A DNA stretch of 58,764 nt, from the NCBI RefSeq assembly GCF_025460835.1, contig NZ_JAMXAY010000033.1, forward strand, positions 1 through 58,764. Direction: 5' to 3'. Below the pieces are notes generated by a model. The model was not told the origin of the DNA. It worked only from the letters and a program-made list of their open reading frames with translations, and searched no databases. Source of the DNA: Parapedobacter soli. Its GTDB lineage: Bacteria; Bacteroidota; Bacteroidia; Sphingobacteriales; Sphingobacteriaceae. Shown one piece after another: positions 35,851-44,041 of the stretch (within the stretch, counting starts at the first letter, position 1; every line of letters begins with the position of its first letter). Both the position numbers and the translations under genes were made by a program.

Positions 35851-36131
35851 TATGGTCTCATAAAGCGCGAACTAAGCTTTACGAGATTATGGAGTTTTAT
35901 GCTGAGCGTAATGGAAATGCAGTCTACTCTACCAAATTATATAGACTTTTTACCAAGAATACCAAGTTACTTCTTAAGCATCCGGAGCTTGGTGTCAAAA
36001 CTACTGTTGAAGGAGTTCGGGGATTAATCGTCAAAGATTATATCGTCTTTTACGAATTTATCAACGAAGACTTAGTCATCCATACATTATGGCCTTGTAA
36101 GCAGAATCCGGACGAATTGGTTATCAAGTAA
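35832..36131 (+). CDS. RelE/ParE-superfamily toxin (module 2)
   Basis: A 99-residue basic protein: IIWSHKARTKLYEIMEFYAERNGNAVYSTKLYRLF, then LLLKHPELGVKT, VRGLIVKDYIVFYEF and HTLWPCKQNPDEL. Helix-hairpin plus four-strand order is the RelE/ParE fold; the conserved Arg (VRGLIVKDYIVFYE) and the final W-x(3)-Q-x-P motif fit the class. It would inhibit growth by cutting mRNA or poisoning gyrase; the subtype cannot be set from sequence. Complete and in frame, so module 2 appears functional. Confidence 0.85.
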   Translation: MVKGKIIWSHKARTKLYEIMEFYAERNGNAVYSTKLYRLFTKNTKLLLKHPELGVKTTVEGVRGLIVKDYIVFYEFINEDLVIHTLWPCKQNPDELVIK

Positions 36132-36259
36132 ACTCCTGGCACGCCGCTTCGTGGTAATGTAAGTTCTCTGATATCCCCGGTGGCATCTACTCCTGGAGAA
36201 TACTATAATCATAACCGTGCCAATTATTCCGTCTCAATATCGTCTTTTTTTCCACAAGA

Positions 36260-36290
36260 AAGCCCCGCTGCCTGGCTGGCAACGGGGCTT
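36260..36290 (-). terminator. terminator of metE
   Basis: On the minus strand AAGCCCCG (36290-36283) pairs with CGGGGCTT (36267-36260), with an inner TGCC/GGCA extension, followed by TCTTG. It lies 23 nt after the metE stop codon. Confidence 0.75.
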
Positions 36291-36312
36291 GATAATATAT
36301 CAGTGCAGCTGG

Positions 36313-38634
36313 CTACACGGCCTCCGCTACGCCGCGCAGCGTCTTCGCCGCATCAACCATCGCTTCCAGCGCGGCCTTCGTTTCGGGCCAAGCGCGGGTC
36401 TTCAGGCCGCAGTCGGGGTTTACCCAAAGCTGCGCCGCCGGGATCACCGCTTTCGCCTTTTCAAGCAGCTTCACCATCTCCTCCTTGCTCGGCACGCGCG
36501 GCGAGTGGATATCGTAAACACCCGGGCCGATATCGTTCGGGTAGTTGAAGTCGGCAAATGCGTCCAGCAGCTCCATCTGCGAGCGCGACGTCTCGATTGT
36601 GATCACGTCGGCATCCATGGCCGCAATGTGCTCGATGATGTCGTTAAACTCTGAGTAGCACATGTGGGTGTGTATCTGTGTGTCGTCTTCTACGTTTGAT
36701 GAAGATACGCGGAAAGCACGCACAGCCCAGTCCAGGTAAGCTTTATGGTCTGCCTTGCGCAGCGGCAGGCCTTCGCGGATCGCCGGCTCGTCTATCTGGA
36801 TGATTTTGATACCGGCTTTTTCCAGCGCCTGCACCTCATCCAAAATCGCCAATGCAATCTGGTAGGTGGTTTCAGACCGCGGCTGGTCATTGCGCACGAA
36901 CGACCACTGCAAGATGGTTACCGGCCCGGTAAGCATGCCCTTCACCGGCCGGTCGGTCAGCGTTTGCGCATAAGCCGACCAACGCACGGTCATGTCGCTC
37001 GGGCGCGATACATCGCCATAGATAATGGGCGGCTTCACACAGCGCGAGCCGTACGATTGTACCCAGCCGTTTTTCGTAAAGGCGTAGCCCGAGAGCTGCT
37101 CGCCGAAGTATTCCACCATGTCGTTGCGCTCAAACTCGCCATGTACCAGCACGTCGATGTCCAGGTCCTCCTGCAGGCGTATCGCCCGCTCCGTCTCCTC
37201 GGCAATGAGCTTATCATACTCTTCCTGCGTAATAGCACCCTTCTTCAGGTCAGCGCGCCACTTGCGCACATCCCTGGTCTGCGGGAATGAGCCAATCGTC
37301 GTGGTAGCAAAAGCAGGCAGGTTAAATTTGGCTTGTTGTTTCGCCTTGCGGTCGGCAAACGTACTGGTACGCTTGGCGTCGTCGTCCGTAATGTTCTTCA
37401 CCCGTGTTTTCACTGCTTCGCGGTGGATGAGCGCCGACGTGCGGCGGCTTTCCTGTGCCGCTTTATTCGCCTCAAAGCGGGCCGTTACGGCGCTGTCCGC
37501 GTCGCCCGTCGCCAGTGCAGCCAGGTCGGTTACTTCCGTAAGCTTCTGCTTGGCAAAAGCCAGCCAGTTTTTCACTTCCGCGGGGAGCGACTCTTCGTTG
37601 TCTTCCAGGTCCAGGTCGAACGGCACATGCAGCAGCGAGCTGGATGGCGCCACCCATACCCGGTCGGCACCCAGTGCGTCAACCGCCTGTTTGATTTTAG
37701 CAAGCGAAGCTTCGTAGTCGTTTTTCCAGATGTTGCGGCCGTCTACCACCCCGAGGGATAGCGTCAGCCCGGCCGGCACACTGCCCAGCAGCTCATCGAG
37801 CTGGTTTTCGCCACGCACCAGGTCGATGTGCAATGCCTGCACCGGCAGCCCAAGGGCGGTCTGTGCATTCTCGCGCAGCGCCTCGAAGTAAGTGGCCACA
37901 AGCACCTTGGTGCCTTTTGCGGCAGCCGCCAAGCGGTTGTACACCGTTTGGTAAAGGGCGCGGGTCCGGTCGTCTATATCCAAGGCGAGGAACGGCTCGT
38001 CGAGTTGCACCCATTCCGCACCGGCTGCGGCCAGCTTACCCAATAATTCTTCATAAACCGGCAGCAGGCGCTCTATCAGGTCCAGCCGGTCAAACCCAGC
38101 CTCTTTCTCCTTGCCCAGCAGCAGGTAGGTAATGGGCCCCAGCAGCACCGGCTTGGTCGCAATGCCCAGCTCCTTGGCTTCGTTAAATTCGTTGATCACC
38201 TTCTCCGAGGTGAGGCGGAACTGCTGGTCTTTTACAAATTCCGGAACGATATAGTGGTAGTTCGTATCAAACCATTTGGTCATTTCCATGGCCGTCACGT
38301 CCAGCCCATCTTGCTGGAAACCGCGCGCCATCGCAAAGTACAGGTCGAGGTTGTAAGAAGATTTGCCTTCCAGGGCAAAGCCCTCATACCGGGCCGGTAC
38401 CGCACCCACGGTAAGCGTCAGGTCGAGCACTTGGTCGTAAAACGAAAAATCGTTGGATGGGATGAGTGCGATGCCTGCCTCCTTTTGGGTTTTCCAATTC
38501 CCCTCGCGGATGGTGCGCCCTGCTTCCAGCAGCTCCTGTTGGCTGATCTTTTTTGCCCAATAGGCCTCGTTAGCTTTTTTCAGCTCCCGAAGGGCTCCGA
38601 TACGCGGGTAACCCAAATTGTTGGTTTTTAACAT
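36313..38634 (-). CDS. metE: cobalamin-independent methionine synthase
   Basis: A 773-residue zinc enzyme that methylates homocysteine with methyltetrahydropteroyl-triglutamate. Both barrel halves are present. C-terminal zinc ligands are visible in HTHMCYSEF (His, Cys) near 655, in IETSRS and in NPDCGLKTR (Cys) near 742; ATTTIGSFPQTRDVRK near 437 opens the second half. The N-terminal NLGYPRIGALRELKKA is the classic start. A SAM-I riboswitch in the 5' leader and a terminator after the gene make it a single-gene unit that is probably switched off when S-adenosylmethionine is abundant. Confidence 0.98.
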   Translation of the reverse strand: MLKTNNLGYPRIGALRELKKANEAYWAKKISQQELLEAGRTIREGNWKTQKEAGIALIPSNDFSFYDQVLDLTLTVGAVPARYEGFALEGKSSYNLDLYFAMARGFQQDGLDVTAMEMTKWFDTNYHYIVPEFVKDQQFRLTSEKVINEFNEAKELGIATKPVLLGPITYLLLGKEKEAGFDRLDLIERLLPVYEELLGKLAAAGAEWVQLDEPFLALDIDDRTRALYQTVYNRLAAAAKGTKVLVATYFEALRENAQTALGLPVQALHIDLVRGENQLDELLGSVPAGLTLSLGVVDGRNIWKNDYEASLAKIKQAVDALGADRVWVAPSSSLLHVPFDLDLEDNEESLPAEVKNWLAFAKQKLTEVTDLAALATGDADSAVTARFEANKAAQESRRTSALIHREAVKTRVKNITDDDAKRTSTFADRKAKQQAKFNLPAFATTTIGSFPQTRDVRKWRADLKKGAITQEEYDKLIAEETERAIRLQEDLDIDVLVHGEFERNDMVEYFGEQLSGYAFTKNGWVQSYGSRCVKPPIIYGDVSRPSDMTVRWSAYAQTLTDRPVKGMLTGPVTILQWSFVRNDQPRSETTYQIALAILDEVQALEKAGIKIIQIDEPAIREGLPLRKADHKAYLDWAVRAFRVSSSNVEDDTQIHTHMCYSEFNDIIEHIAAMDADVITIETSRSQMELLDAFADFNYPNDIGPGVYDIHSPRVPSKEEMVKLLEKAKAVIPAAQLWVNPDCGLKTRAWPETKAALEAMVDAAKTLRGVAEAV

Positions 38635-38745
38635 GATATTTTATGAATAAATTAATGTACAACTCATCAAAGCCCCTGCCATGCAGGCAACGGGAATCTT
38701 TTTCTGGATGCTTCGGGGAGAGGGCACAAGGGTAAGTTGTGTCGG

Positions 38746-38858
38746 CTTATTTTTCTCCTGCCGCGCGGGCGGGAGTAGAATTTAGCACCTTGTTTGCCAG
38801 CGGGCAGACAGGTTGCTAAGGCTTCACAGGGTCCATTCCCTCTGCCTTTCTCCATAAG
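38746..38858 (-). ncRNA. SAM-I (S-box) riboswitch upstream of metE
   Basis: The minus strand shows the SAM-I core in order: P1 5' arm CTTAT (38858-38854), GGAGAAAGGC, the P2 loop region GAGGGAATGGACCC, then GAAGCCTTAGCAACC, a P3 hairpin (GTCTGCCCGCTGGCAAAC), AAGGTGCTAAATTC, a P4 hairpin, and the P1 3' arm ATAAG (38750-38746). The kink-turn and SAM-contact segments are well conserved. The expression platform is less clear: a CCTGC/GCAGG hairpin lies 35-50 nt before the metE ATG, without a strong T-run, so control could be translational. Confidence 0.92.
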
Positions 38859-38892
38859 CGGCCGCTAAGGTCGGGATTTAGACTGGAAAATC

Positions 38893-38900
38893 CAAAATTA
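38893..38900 (-). promoter_or_regulatory. -7 box (TAATTTTG) of the metE riboswitch transcript
   Basis: TAnnTTTG match 34 nt upstream of the riboswitch P1 and just after the response-regulator stop codon. Confidence 0.55.
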
Positions 38901-38901
38901 A

Positions 38902-39591
38902 TTAACTCACCAGCAGTTTATACCCTTTGCCATGCACGTTCACAATTTCCACGCTGGGGTCATCGCGTAGGTATTTGCGCAGCTTGCTCAGGAAAACGTC
39001 CATGCTGCGGCCATTGAAGTAGTTGTCGTCGTGCCATATTTTCAGCAGGGCCTCCTCGCGTGTCAGCACATCGTTTTTCTTGATGCAGAGCAGTCGTAGC
39101 AGTTCAGCCTCCTTGGTCGATAGCTTTTGCTGGTGCCCGTCGTAGCTGATCAGCTGCGACACATAGTCGAAGTGGTATTTCCCGATGTCAAACTCATCGG
39201 CATACACCTCCTCCTGCTTATCGCGTGAGGCGCGTTTCAGCAGGGCATTGATGCGCAACAGCAGCTCTTCCACGCGGAAAGGCTTGGTGATGTAGTCGTC
39301 GCCACCCAGGCCGAAAGCCTCGGTCTTGTCCTCCATCATCCCCTTGGCCGTAGCAAAGATGATGGGGATATTCGCATTTATTTTGCGTATTTCCTTACCC
39401 AGCGTAAAGCCATCCTTGCGGGGCATCATCACGTCGAGGATACAGAGGTCGAACGGCTCCTTGTTGAATTGCCGCAGCGCCTCCTCGCCATCCTTGCACA
39501 GCGCCACCTCAAATTTGCCCTTCAGCTCCAGGTAGTCTTTCAGGATATCGCCCAGGTTCGGGTCGTCTTCTGCTAATAAAATCTTCTGCAT
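38902..39591 (-). CDS. OmpR-family response regulator
   Basis: A 229-residue two-component regulator. The receiver domain has the acidic pair in LLAEDD, phospho-acceptor Asp53 in LDVMMPRKDG, the conserved Thr in FATAKG and Lys in ITKPF. The C-terminal winged helix (about 130-229) reads LSTKEAELLRLLCIKKNDVLTREEALLKIW and SMDVFLSKLRKYLRDD. It resembles RprY of Bacteroides. The frame extends to 39654, but the ATG at 39591, 10 bp after the kinase stop, is the proper start. Confidence 0.95.
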   Translation of the reverse strand: MQKILLAEDDPNLGDILKDYLELKGKFEVALCKDGEEALRQFNKEPFDLCILDVMMPRKDGFTLGKEIRKINANIPIIFATAKGMMEDKTEAFGLGGDDYITKPFRVEELLLRINALLKRASRDKQEEVYADEFDIGKYHFDYVSQLISYDGHQQKLSTKEAELLRLLCIKKNDVLTREEALLKIWHDDNYFNGRSMDVFLSKLRKYLRDDPSVEIVNVHGKGYKLLVS

Positions 39592-39601
39592 AATGGTCTC
39601 T

Positions 39602-41419
39602 CTATCGTTCGAGTGGTAGCGCGATGTCGAATGCTGTCCCCCTGTCTTTTTCACTCTTCACATGTACTTTCCCCCCCAGCCGCTTCACAATGTCGTTTAC
39701 GTAGCTCAGCCCCAAGCCGAAACCCTTCACGTCGTGCAGGTTGCCCGTGGGCACACGGTAAAACTGGTCGAAAATTTTCGACAGCTGGTCGCGGTTCATC
39801 CCGATACCTTTATCGGCCACCGTAAGGTGCACCTGCTTCCCGTCGCTCTTCGTTTTGATGGTGATGTCGGGCGCTTCCTCACTATACTTTATCGCGTTGT
39901 CCAATAGGTTAAACAATACATTAGACAGGTGCAGCTCATCGCCCGATACCACGGCCTCCGTAGCATCCAGCTGCATGTTTACCTTAGCCCCGCGTTTGAG
40001 CAGCTGCAGCTCCATGCTGTCAACCACCGCCTGTGCCAGGTCGTTCATATCTACCGGGCGGCGCTCCAGCTTCAGGTTGTCTTTCTCCAGGCGGGCTATG
40101 TTGAGCACCCGCTCGATGTGGTTGCCCAAGCGCACGTTCTCATCGTAGATGATGTTTGCCAGCCGCGCGGCCCGGGCCGAGTCGGCCGCTATCTCCGCAT
40201 CCTTGAGCGATTCGCTGGCAATCATGATGGTGGCCACCGGCGTTTTAAACTCGTGGGTCATGTTGTTGATGAAGTCGGTCTTCATCTCCGATATTTTCTT
40301 CTGCCGCAGCATCGTAAAGATGGTGTACGTAAAAGACCCGATCAGTACCAGTACCAGGGCTACCGACGAGAACAGCATCACCGTCATGTTGCCCATCAGC
40401 AGATCGTCTTTATTGGGGAAATAAACCGATAGGCGGCCGGTTGAGCTCCTGTTGTCTGCCCGGAACAGCTCCGTGGTGTAGAGGCTCTCCGCGTCGGGCT
40501 CTTCCGTATCCGAAAAGTTGGCAAACGAGGCATACAGCGTAGTGTTCCGGTCTTTGATCATGAGGTCAAAGGGCGATTTGATGTCCCTGGCCTGCAGCTC
40601 CTTCTCCATCTCTGTACGTATATAGCCTACATTGATGCGCTCGCTCAGGGGGCGTTTATACAGCTCCATCTCCGCCTCAAAGCCCTGCACCATCAAGGGG
40701 TTCTTGCCGCTGATGATGGCTATGGTGTCCATCAAGGTGTTGGCCTGCAGCAACTGCAGCTCCCGTTCCTTGCGGGCAATTTCGCGGTTCACCTTGAGGT
40801 CCTGCCGGGGGCCGAACGCCTTGATCGCATATTTCAACCGCGTCGTGTTGAAGGCATCGGGGCCCATCGGGATGAAGTAGCGCACGCTATCGTCCTTCGC
40901 CCCCACCATCGGAACCCTGCGGATCGCCGAGAGCCCTATCGAGTTGTCATTGCGCTGGAATCCATTATCGATAACCACGTTCGATTGGTAGCTGATGGAA
41001 ACCAGGTCCCGGTGCAGCGGGTTGTTGATATACGTCTCGTAAAAGTCGTTTTCAATGGGAATAACAATGGGGAACTGTTTGTTGAGTTCCTCTTCCTGGT
41101 GCAGGAAAGCCAGGTGCAGGTCGGCCTGTTTTTCGCGCAGGTGCTCGATTTCCGTTTTCAGCCGGAGCTGCTCCTCCAGCTTGCGCTGCTCGCGTTCCAG
41201 CTTTTCCTTGTTCTTGCGCTGTGCGAGGGCCAGCTCCATCACCTCCCGTTTCTCCGCCTTGGCGGCCACCGCATTGAGCGCGGCTTTCACAGACTCATCA
41301 AAGAGCTGGGCTTTCAGCACATAAGACTGGCGGATGAAAAAGTACTGCATGGCCACCACCCCCAAAAGGGCCAGCGTCATCAGGCCGATGATCAAACCAA
41401 TACTTTTTTTGTGCTTCAT
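39602..41419 (-). CDS. sensor histidine kinase, RprX-like
   Basis: A 605-residue kinase cotranscribed with the regulator. One membrane helix lies near 7-29, a long charged coiled coil at about 50-115 and a periplasmic sensor up to about 350, then a second helix (VMLFSSVALVLVLIGSFTYTIF). The H-box is NNMTHEFKTPVATI with His near 389, followed by FNLLDNAIKYS, ADKGIGM, FDQFYR and GFGLGLSYV. The coiled coil (KNKEKLEREQRKLEEQLRLK) in the periplasm is notable. The signal is unknown. A -7 box ends 6 nt before the ATG. Confidence 0.95.
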   Translation of the reverse strand: MKHKKSIGLIIGLMTLALLGVVAMQYFFIRQSYVLKAQLFDESVKAALNAVAAKAEKREVMELALAQRKNKEKLEREQRKLEEQLRLKTEIEHLREKQADLHLAFLHQEEELNKQFPIVIPIENDFYETYINNPLHRDLVSISYQSNVVIDNGFQRNDNSIGLSAIRRVPMVGAKDDSVRYFIPMGPDAFNTTRLKYAIKAFGPRQDLKVNREIARKERELQLLQANTLMDTIAIISGKNPLMVQGFEAEMELYKRPLSERINVGYIRTEMEKELQARDIKSPFDLMIKDRNTTLYASFANFSDTEEPDAESLYTTELFRADNRSSTGRLSVYFPNKDDLLMGNMTVMLFSSVALVLVLIGSFTYTIFTMLRQKKISEMKTDFINNMTHEFKTPVATIMIASESLKDAEIAADSARAARLANIIYDENVRLGNHIERVLNIARLEKDNLKLERRPVDMNDLAQAVVDSMELQLLKRGAKVNMQLDATEAVVSGDELHLSNVLFNLLDNAIKYSEEAPDITIKTKSDGKQVHLTVADKGIGMNRDQLSKIFDQFYRVPTGNLHDVKGFGLGLSYVNDIVKRLGGKVHVKSEKDRGTAFDIALPLER

Positions 41420-41425
41420 TCCTTA

Positions 41426-41433
41426 CAAAAATA
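41426..41433 (-). promoter_or_regulatory. -7 box (TATTTTTG) of the kinase-regulator operon
   Basis: TAnnTTTG match ending 6 nt before the kinase ATG at 41419. Confidence 0.65.
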
Positions 41434-41506
41434 CATAAGCTACGAAGCAAACGCCAGCTTTTAACAAATTTTAACAACAGGGCGGCGCCCCGCGTCTAGT
41501 CATTTG

Positions 41507-42937
41507 CTATTCCATTTCCGTCACCTTGATCGTGTTGGTCTTCCCTTTTTTATGCAGCGGGGTAGAAGCCGTGTTGATAACGATCTGTCCGGGCTGCACC
41601 AGTTTTTTAGATTTCAGCAGCGTGTTCACATCGTGGATGCTGCCGTCTGTGCTTTCAAACTTGTCGTAGTAGAAGGTCTTCACGCCCCATAGCAGGGTCA
41701 GCGTATTGAGCAGCGTCCGGTTGCCTGTAAAGATGTAGATGTCTGCATCGGGCCGGTGGCTCGATATTTCAAACGCCGTATAGCCCGAGTAGGTCATGGC
41801 CACAATGGCCGAGGCGCTGGTTTTTTCGGCCAGGTACACCGACGAGCTGCAGATGGCATCGGGTATAACCGAGTCTTCGGCCAGCTCCGCCTTCTTGGCG
41901 CTGTAGTAGGGGTAGGAAGTCCGCTCCACATGTACGATGATCTTGCTCATCGTCTCGATCACGATTTCCGGAAACTCACCTACCGATGTTTCGCCGCTCA
42001 GCATCACCGCATCGGCACCATCCAGTACCGAGTTGGCCACGTCGTTCACCTCGGCCCGTGTGGGGCGCGGGGTGGTAATCATGCTCTCCAGCATCTGGGT
42101 GGCTATGATCACCGGCTTGGAAGCGTTGCGGCACTTATTTACAATCATTTTCTGCAGCACCGGCACATCCTCCATCGGCACCTCCACACCCAGGTCGCCA
42201 CGCGCCACCATAATGCCGTCGGTAACCTCAATGATGGCGTCGATGTTTTCAATGGCCTCCGGTTTTTCAATCTTGGCAATCACGCGCGATGATTTCCCCG
42301 CCTCGCGGATCACGTCCTTCAGCCGGATGATATCTTCCGCGTGGCGCACAAAAGACATCCCTATCCATTCCACGTCATACTGCAGCACAAAACGGAGGTT
42401 GTCCAGGTCCTCATCGGTGAGGCTCGGTATAGATACCTTGGTATTCGGCAGGTTTACCCCCTTGCGCGATGTGAGCACGCCGCCGTGCACCACCTCGCAG
42501 GCTACGGTGTCTTTCCGGTTGGTTTGCAGCACGCGCAGCTGTATCTTCCCGTCGTCCAGCAAGATGATTTCGCCCTCGTTCACATCCTTCGGGAAGTCGG
42601 TATACGTAATATAAATCCGTTGCTCGTCGCCCACCAGCTCCTGGGTGGTGATCTCCACCTGTGCCCCGTTCAGCAGCACGGCACCGCCCTCTTTCATCTT
42701 GCCTATCCGTATTTTCGGGCCCTGCAGGTCAGCCAGGATGCCAACATTCATGTTGTATTCGCGGTTTATTTCGCGGATGGTATTGATTACCTCCAGGTGG
42801 TCTTCCTGGCTGCCGTGCGAGAAATTCAGCCGGCATACATCCACGCCCTTAGCGATCAAGCTCGTGAGTATTTCTTTCTTCGCAGATGCGGGCCCCAGTG
42901 TGGCCACGATTTTAGTTCGTTTTTGAACCTTTTCCAT
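41507..42937 (-). CDS. pyk: pyruvate kinase
   Basis: A 476-residue glycolytic enzyme converting phosphoenolpyruvate to pyruvate with ATP formation. Motifs: TKIVATLGPAS near 8, CRLNFSHGSQEDH near 35, the active-site IAKIEKPEAIENIDAI near 215 with the catalytic Lys, MVARGDLGVEVPMEDV near 239 and TQMLESMITTPRPTRAEVNDVAN near 277. C-terminal regulatory domain is present. A long leader (about 100 nt) carries a tandem 10-bp repeat. Confidence 0.97.
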   Translation of the reverse strand: MEKVQKRTKIVATLGPASAKKEILTSLIAKGVDVCRLNFSHGSQEDHLEVINTIREINREYNMNVGILADLQGPKIRIGKMKEGGAVLLNGAQVEITTQELVGDEQRIYITYTDFPKDVNEGEIILLDDGKIQLRVLQTNRKDTVACEVVHGGVLTSRKGVNLPNTKVSIPSLTDEDLDNLRFVLQYDVEWIGMSFVRHAEDIIRLKDVIREAGKSSRVIAKIEKPEAIENIDAIIEVTDGIMVARGDLGVEVPMEDVPVLQKMIVNKCRNASKPVIIATQMLESMITTPRPTRAEVNDVANSVLDGADAVMLSGETSVGEFPEIVIETMSKIIVHVERTSYPYYSAKKAELAEDSVIPDAICSSSVYLAEKTSASAIVAMTYSGYTAFEISSHRPDADIYIFTGNRTLLNTLTLLWGVKTFYYDKFESTDGSIHDVNTLLKSKKLVQPGQIVINTASTPLHKKGKTNTIKVTEME

Positions 42938-43014
42938 TGATTACTGTTTGTTATTATGTTTCTATGGCGTACCCCTCAGGAGCGCCCTGTTTGTTTCCTA
43001 GTCTTATGGTGTGA

Positions 43015-43034
43015 TTGATACACTTTGATACACT
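43015..43034 (-). repeat. tandem 10-bp direct repeat in the pyk leader
   Basis: TTGATACACT occurs twice back to back (43015-43024 and 43025-43034, plus-strand reading), beginning 5 nt downstream of the predicted pyk -7 box. It may be an operator. Confidence 0.5.
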
Positions 43035-43038
43035 CCGG

Positions 43039-43046
43039 CAAACTTA
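43039..43046 (-). promoter_or_regulatory. -7 box (TAAGTTTG) of pyk
   Basis: TAnnTTTG match about 100 nt upstream of the pyk ATG; the next feature downstream is the tandem decamer. Confidence 0.5.
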
Positions 43047-43117
43047 GATAAATTCTTTTACATGCCATGTACCCGAATTGCAGATAATAAGAAGCCACCC
43101 TTTACGTAAATATAGCA

Positions 43118-43537
43118 CTAAAATATTAGATTTTCTTTGGATTTCAATTTTTCCGGTGAGATTTCGCTGGCCGCAACCACCTCATTGATGGCCACAATGT
43201 GCTCCAATAGCATCTCCAGGTCCTCGTCGTCGATAAAATTTTTGATGATCATGAAATAGTCCGAGTGCCGCATTTCCGGTACCAATACACCGCTTTCTAC
43301 CCCCCGGTTTGCCAGCAGGTAGTACTCCGTTTCAGCAGCTTCGTCAAAATCGGCGTACCGGCTGAAAGATACCAGCCCCAGCGGCGGCATACCGATCTCA
43401 TGGTCGGCTACCTTATGCAGGTTCAACCCCGTGGCCTTATTGATAAAGTAGCACAACCGGTAGTCGCGGAGCGGCGAGGTAATCGCTATCAGCACAAAAT
43501 CCAGGTCTAATTCATATTTTAATACAAGTTTATTCAA
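43118..43537 (-). CDS. IPExxxVDY-family protein
   Basis: A 139-residue protein of the Bacteroidetes IPExxxVDY family, recognised by VPEMRHSDYFMIIKNF near 85 and the N-terminal YELDLDFVLIAI. Function unknown; the family is often near acpP or pyk. The only reasonable start is TTG at 43537, since the next ATG is far inside the domain. A -7 box lies 21 nt upstream of it. Confidence 0.8.
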   Translation of the reverse strand: MNKLVLKYELDLDFVLIAITSPLRDYRLCYFINKATGLNLHKVADHEIGMPPLGLVSFSRYADFDEAAETEYYLLANRGVESGVLVPEMRHSDYFMIIKNFIDDEDLEMLLEHIVAINEVVAASEISPEKLKSKENLIF

Positions 43538-43558
43538 AGTATTTTTCTATATTCAGCG

Positions 43559-43566
43559 CAAACTTA
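43559..43566 (-). promoter_or_regulatory. -7 box (TAAGTTTG) of the IPExxxVDY gene
   Basis: TAnnTTTG match 21 nt upstream of the TTG start. The remaining divergent gap to acpP (43567-43781) is AT-rich; a near-match TTTCTTTG at 43741-43748 may be the acpP -7 box, with a 33-nt leader. Confidence 0.45.
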
Positions 43567-43781
43567 GGTAAATTTGCTGTATTGCACATAAAACACAGCA
43601 GCTATACCGGTTTCGCCGCTGCCCGGTTATAGGAAAAACAGGCAGGGAAAATATGTCAAAGGTAATGCATTGATAGCGACGTAAAAACCTGAATAATGCG
43701 CTAAAAATCAAATATGTTTTACTATTTGCCGAAATTTATTTTTCTTTGCACAGATTTATTAAACAATTAAACTATAGAATC

Positions 43782-44018
43782 ATGTCTGATATCGCATCAA
43801 GAGTTAAAGCAATCATCGTTGAAAAGCTAGGTGTAGATGAAAATGAAGTAACCCCTGAGGCTTCATTCACAAACGATTTGGGCGCCGACTCACTCGACAC
43901 CGTGGAGTTGATTATGGAATTCGAGAAGGAATTCAACGTCGCCATCCCCGATGACCAAGCTGAAACCATCAGCACGGTAGGACAAGCAGTCGCTTACTTA
44001 GAAAAAAACGTTAACTAA
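43782..44018 (+). CDS. acpP: acyl carrier protein
   Basis: A 78-residue acidic four-helix protein that carries fatty acyl chains on phosphopantetheine. The attachment site is the Ser in [16 protein letters not shown], near residue 38. Length and sequence ([13 protein letters not shown] ... AYLEKNVN) are typical. The start MSDIASRV is chosen; an upstream extension is not supported. fabF follows after 23 bp. Confidence 0.98.
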   Translation: MSDIASRVKAIIVEKLGVDENEVTPEASFTNDLGADSLDTVELIMEFEKEFNVAIPDDQAETISTVGQAVAYLEKNVN

Positions 44019-44041
44019 ATTCATTAGGCCAATCATTATAA

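Noticed and set aside
38902-39591. This regulator as partner of the kinase at 10487
   Set aside because: It overlaps functionally with its own adjacent kinase (39602-41419) in a two-gene operon.
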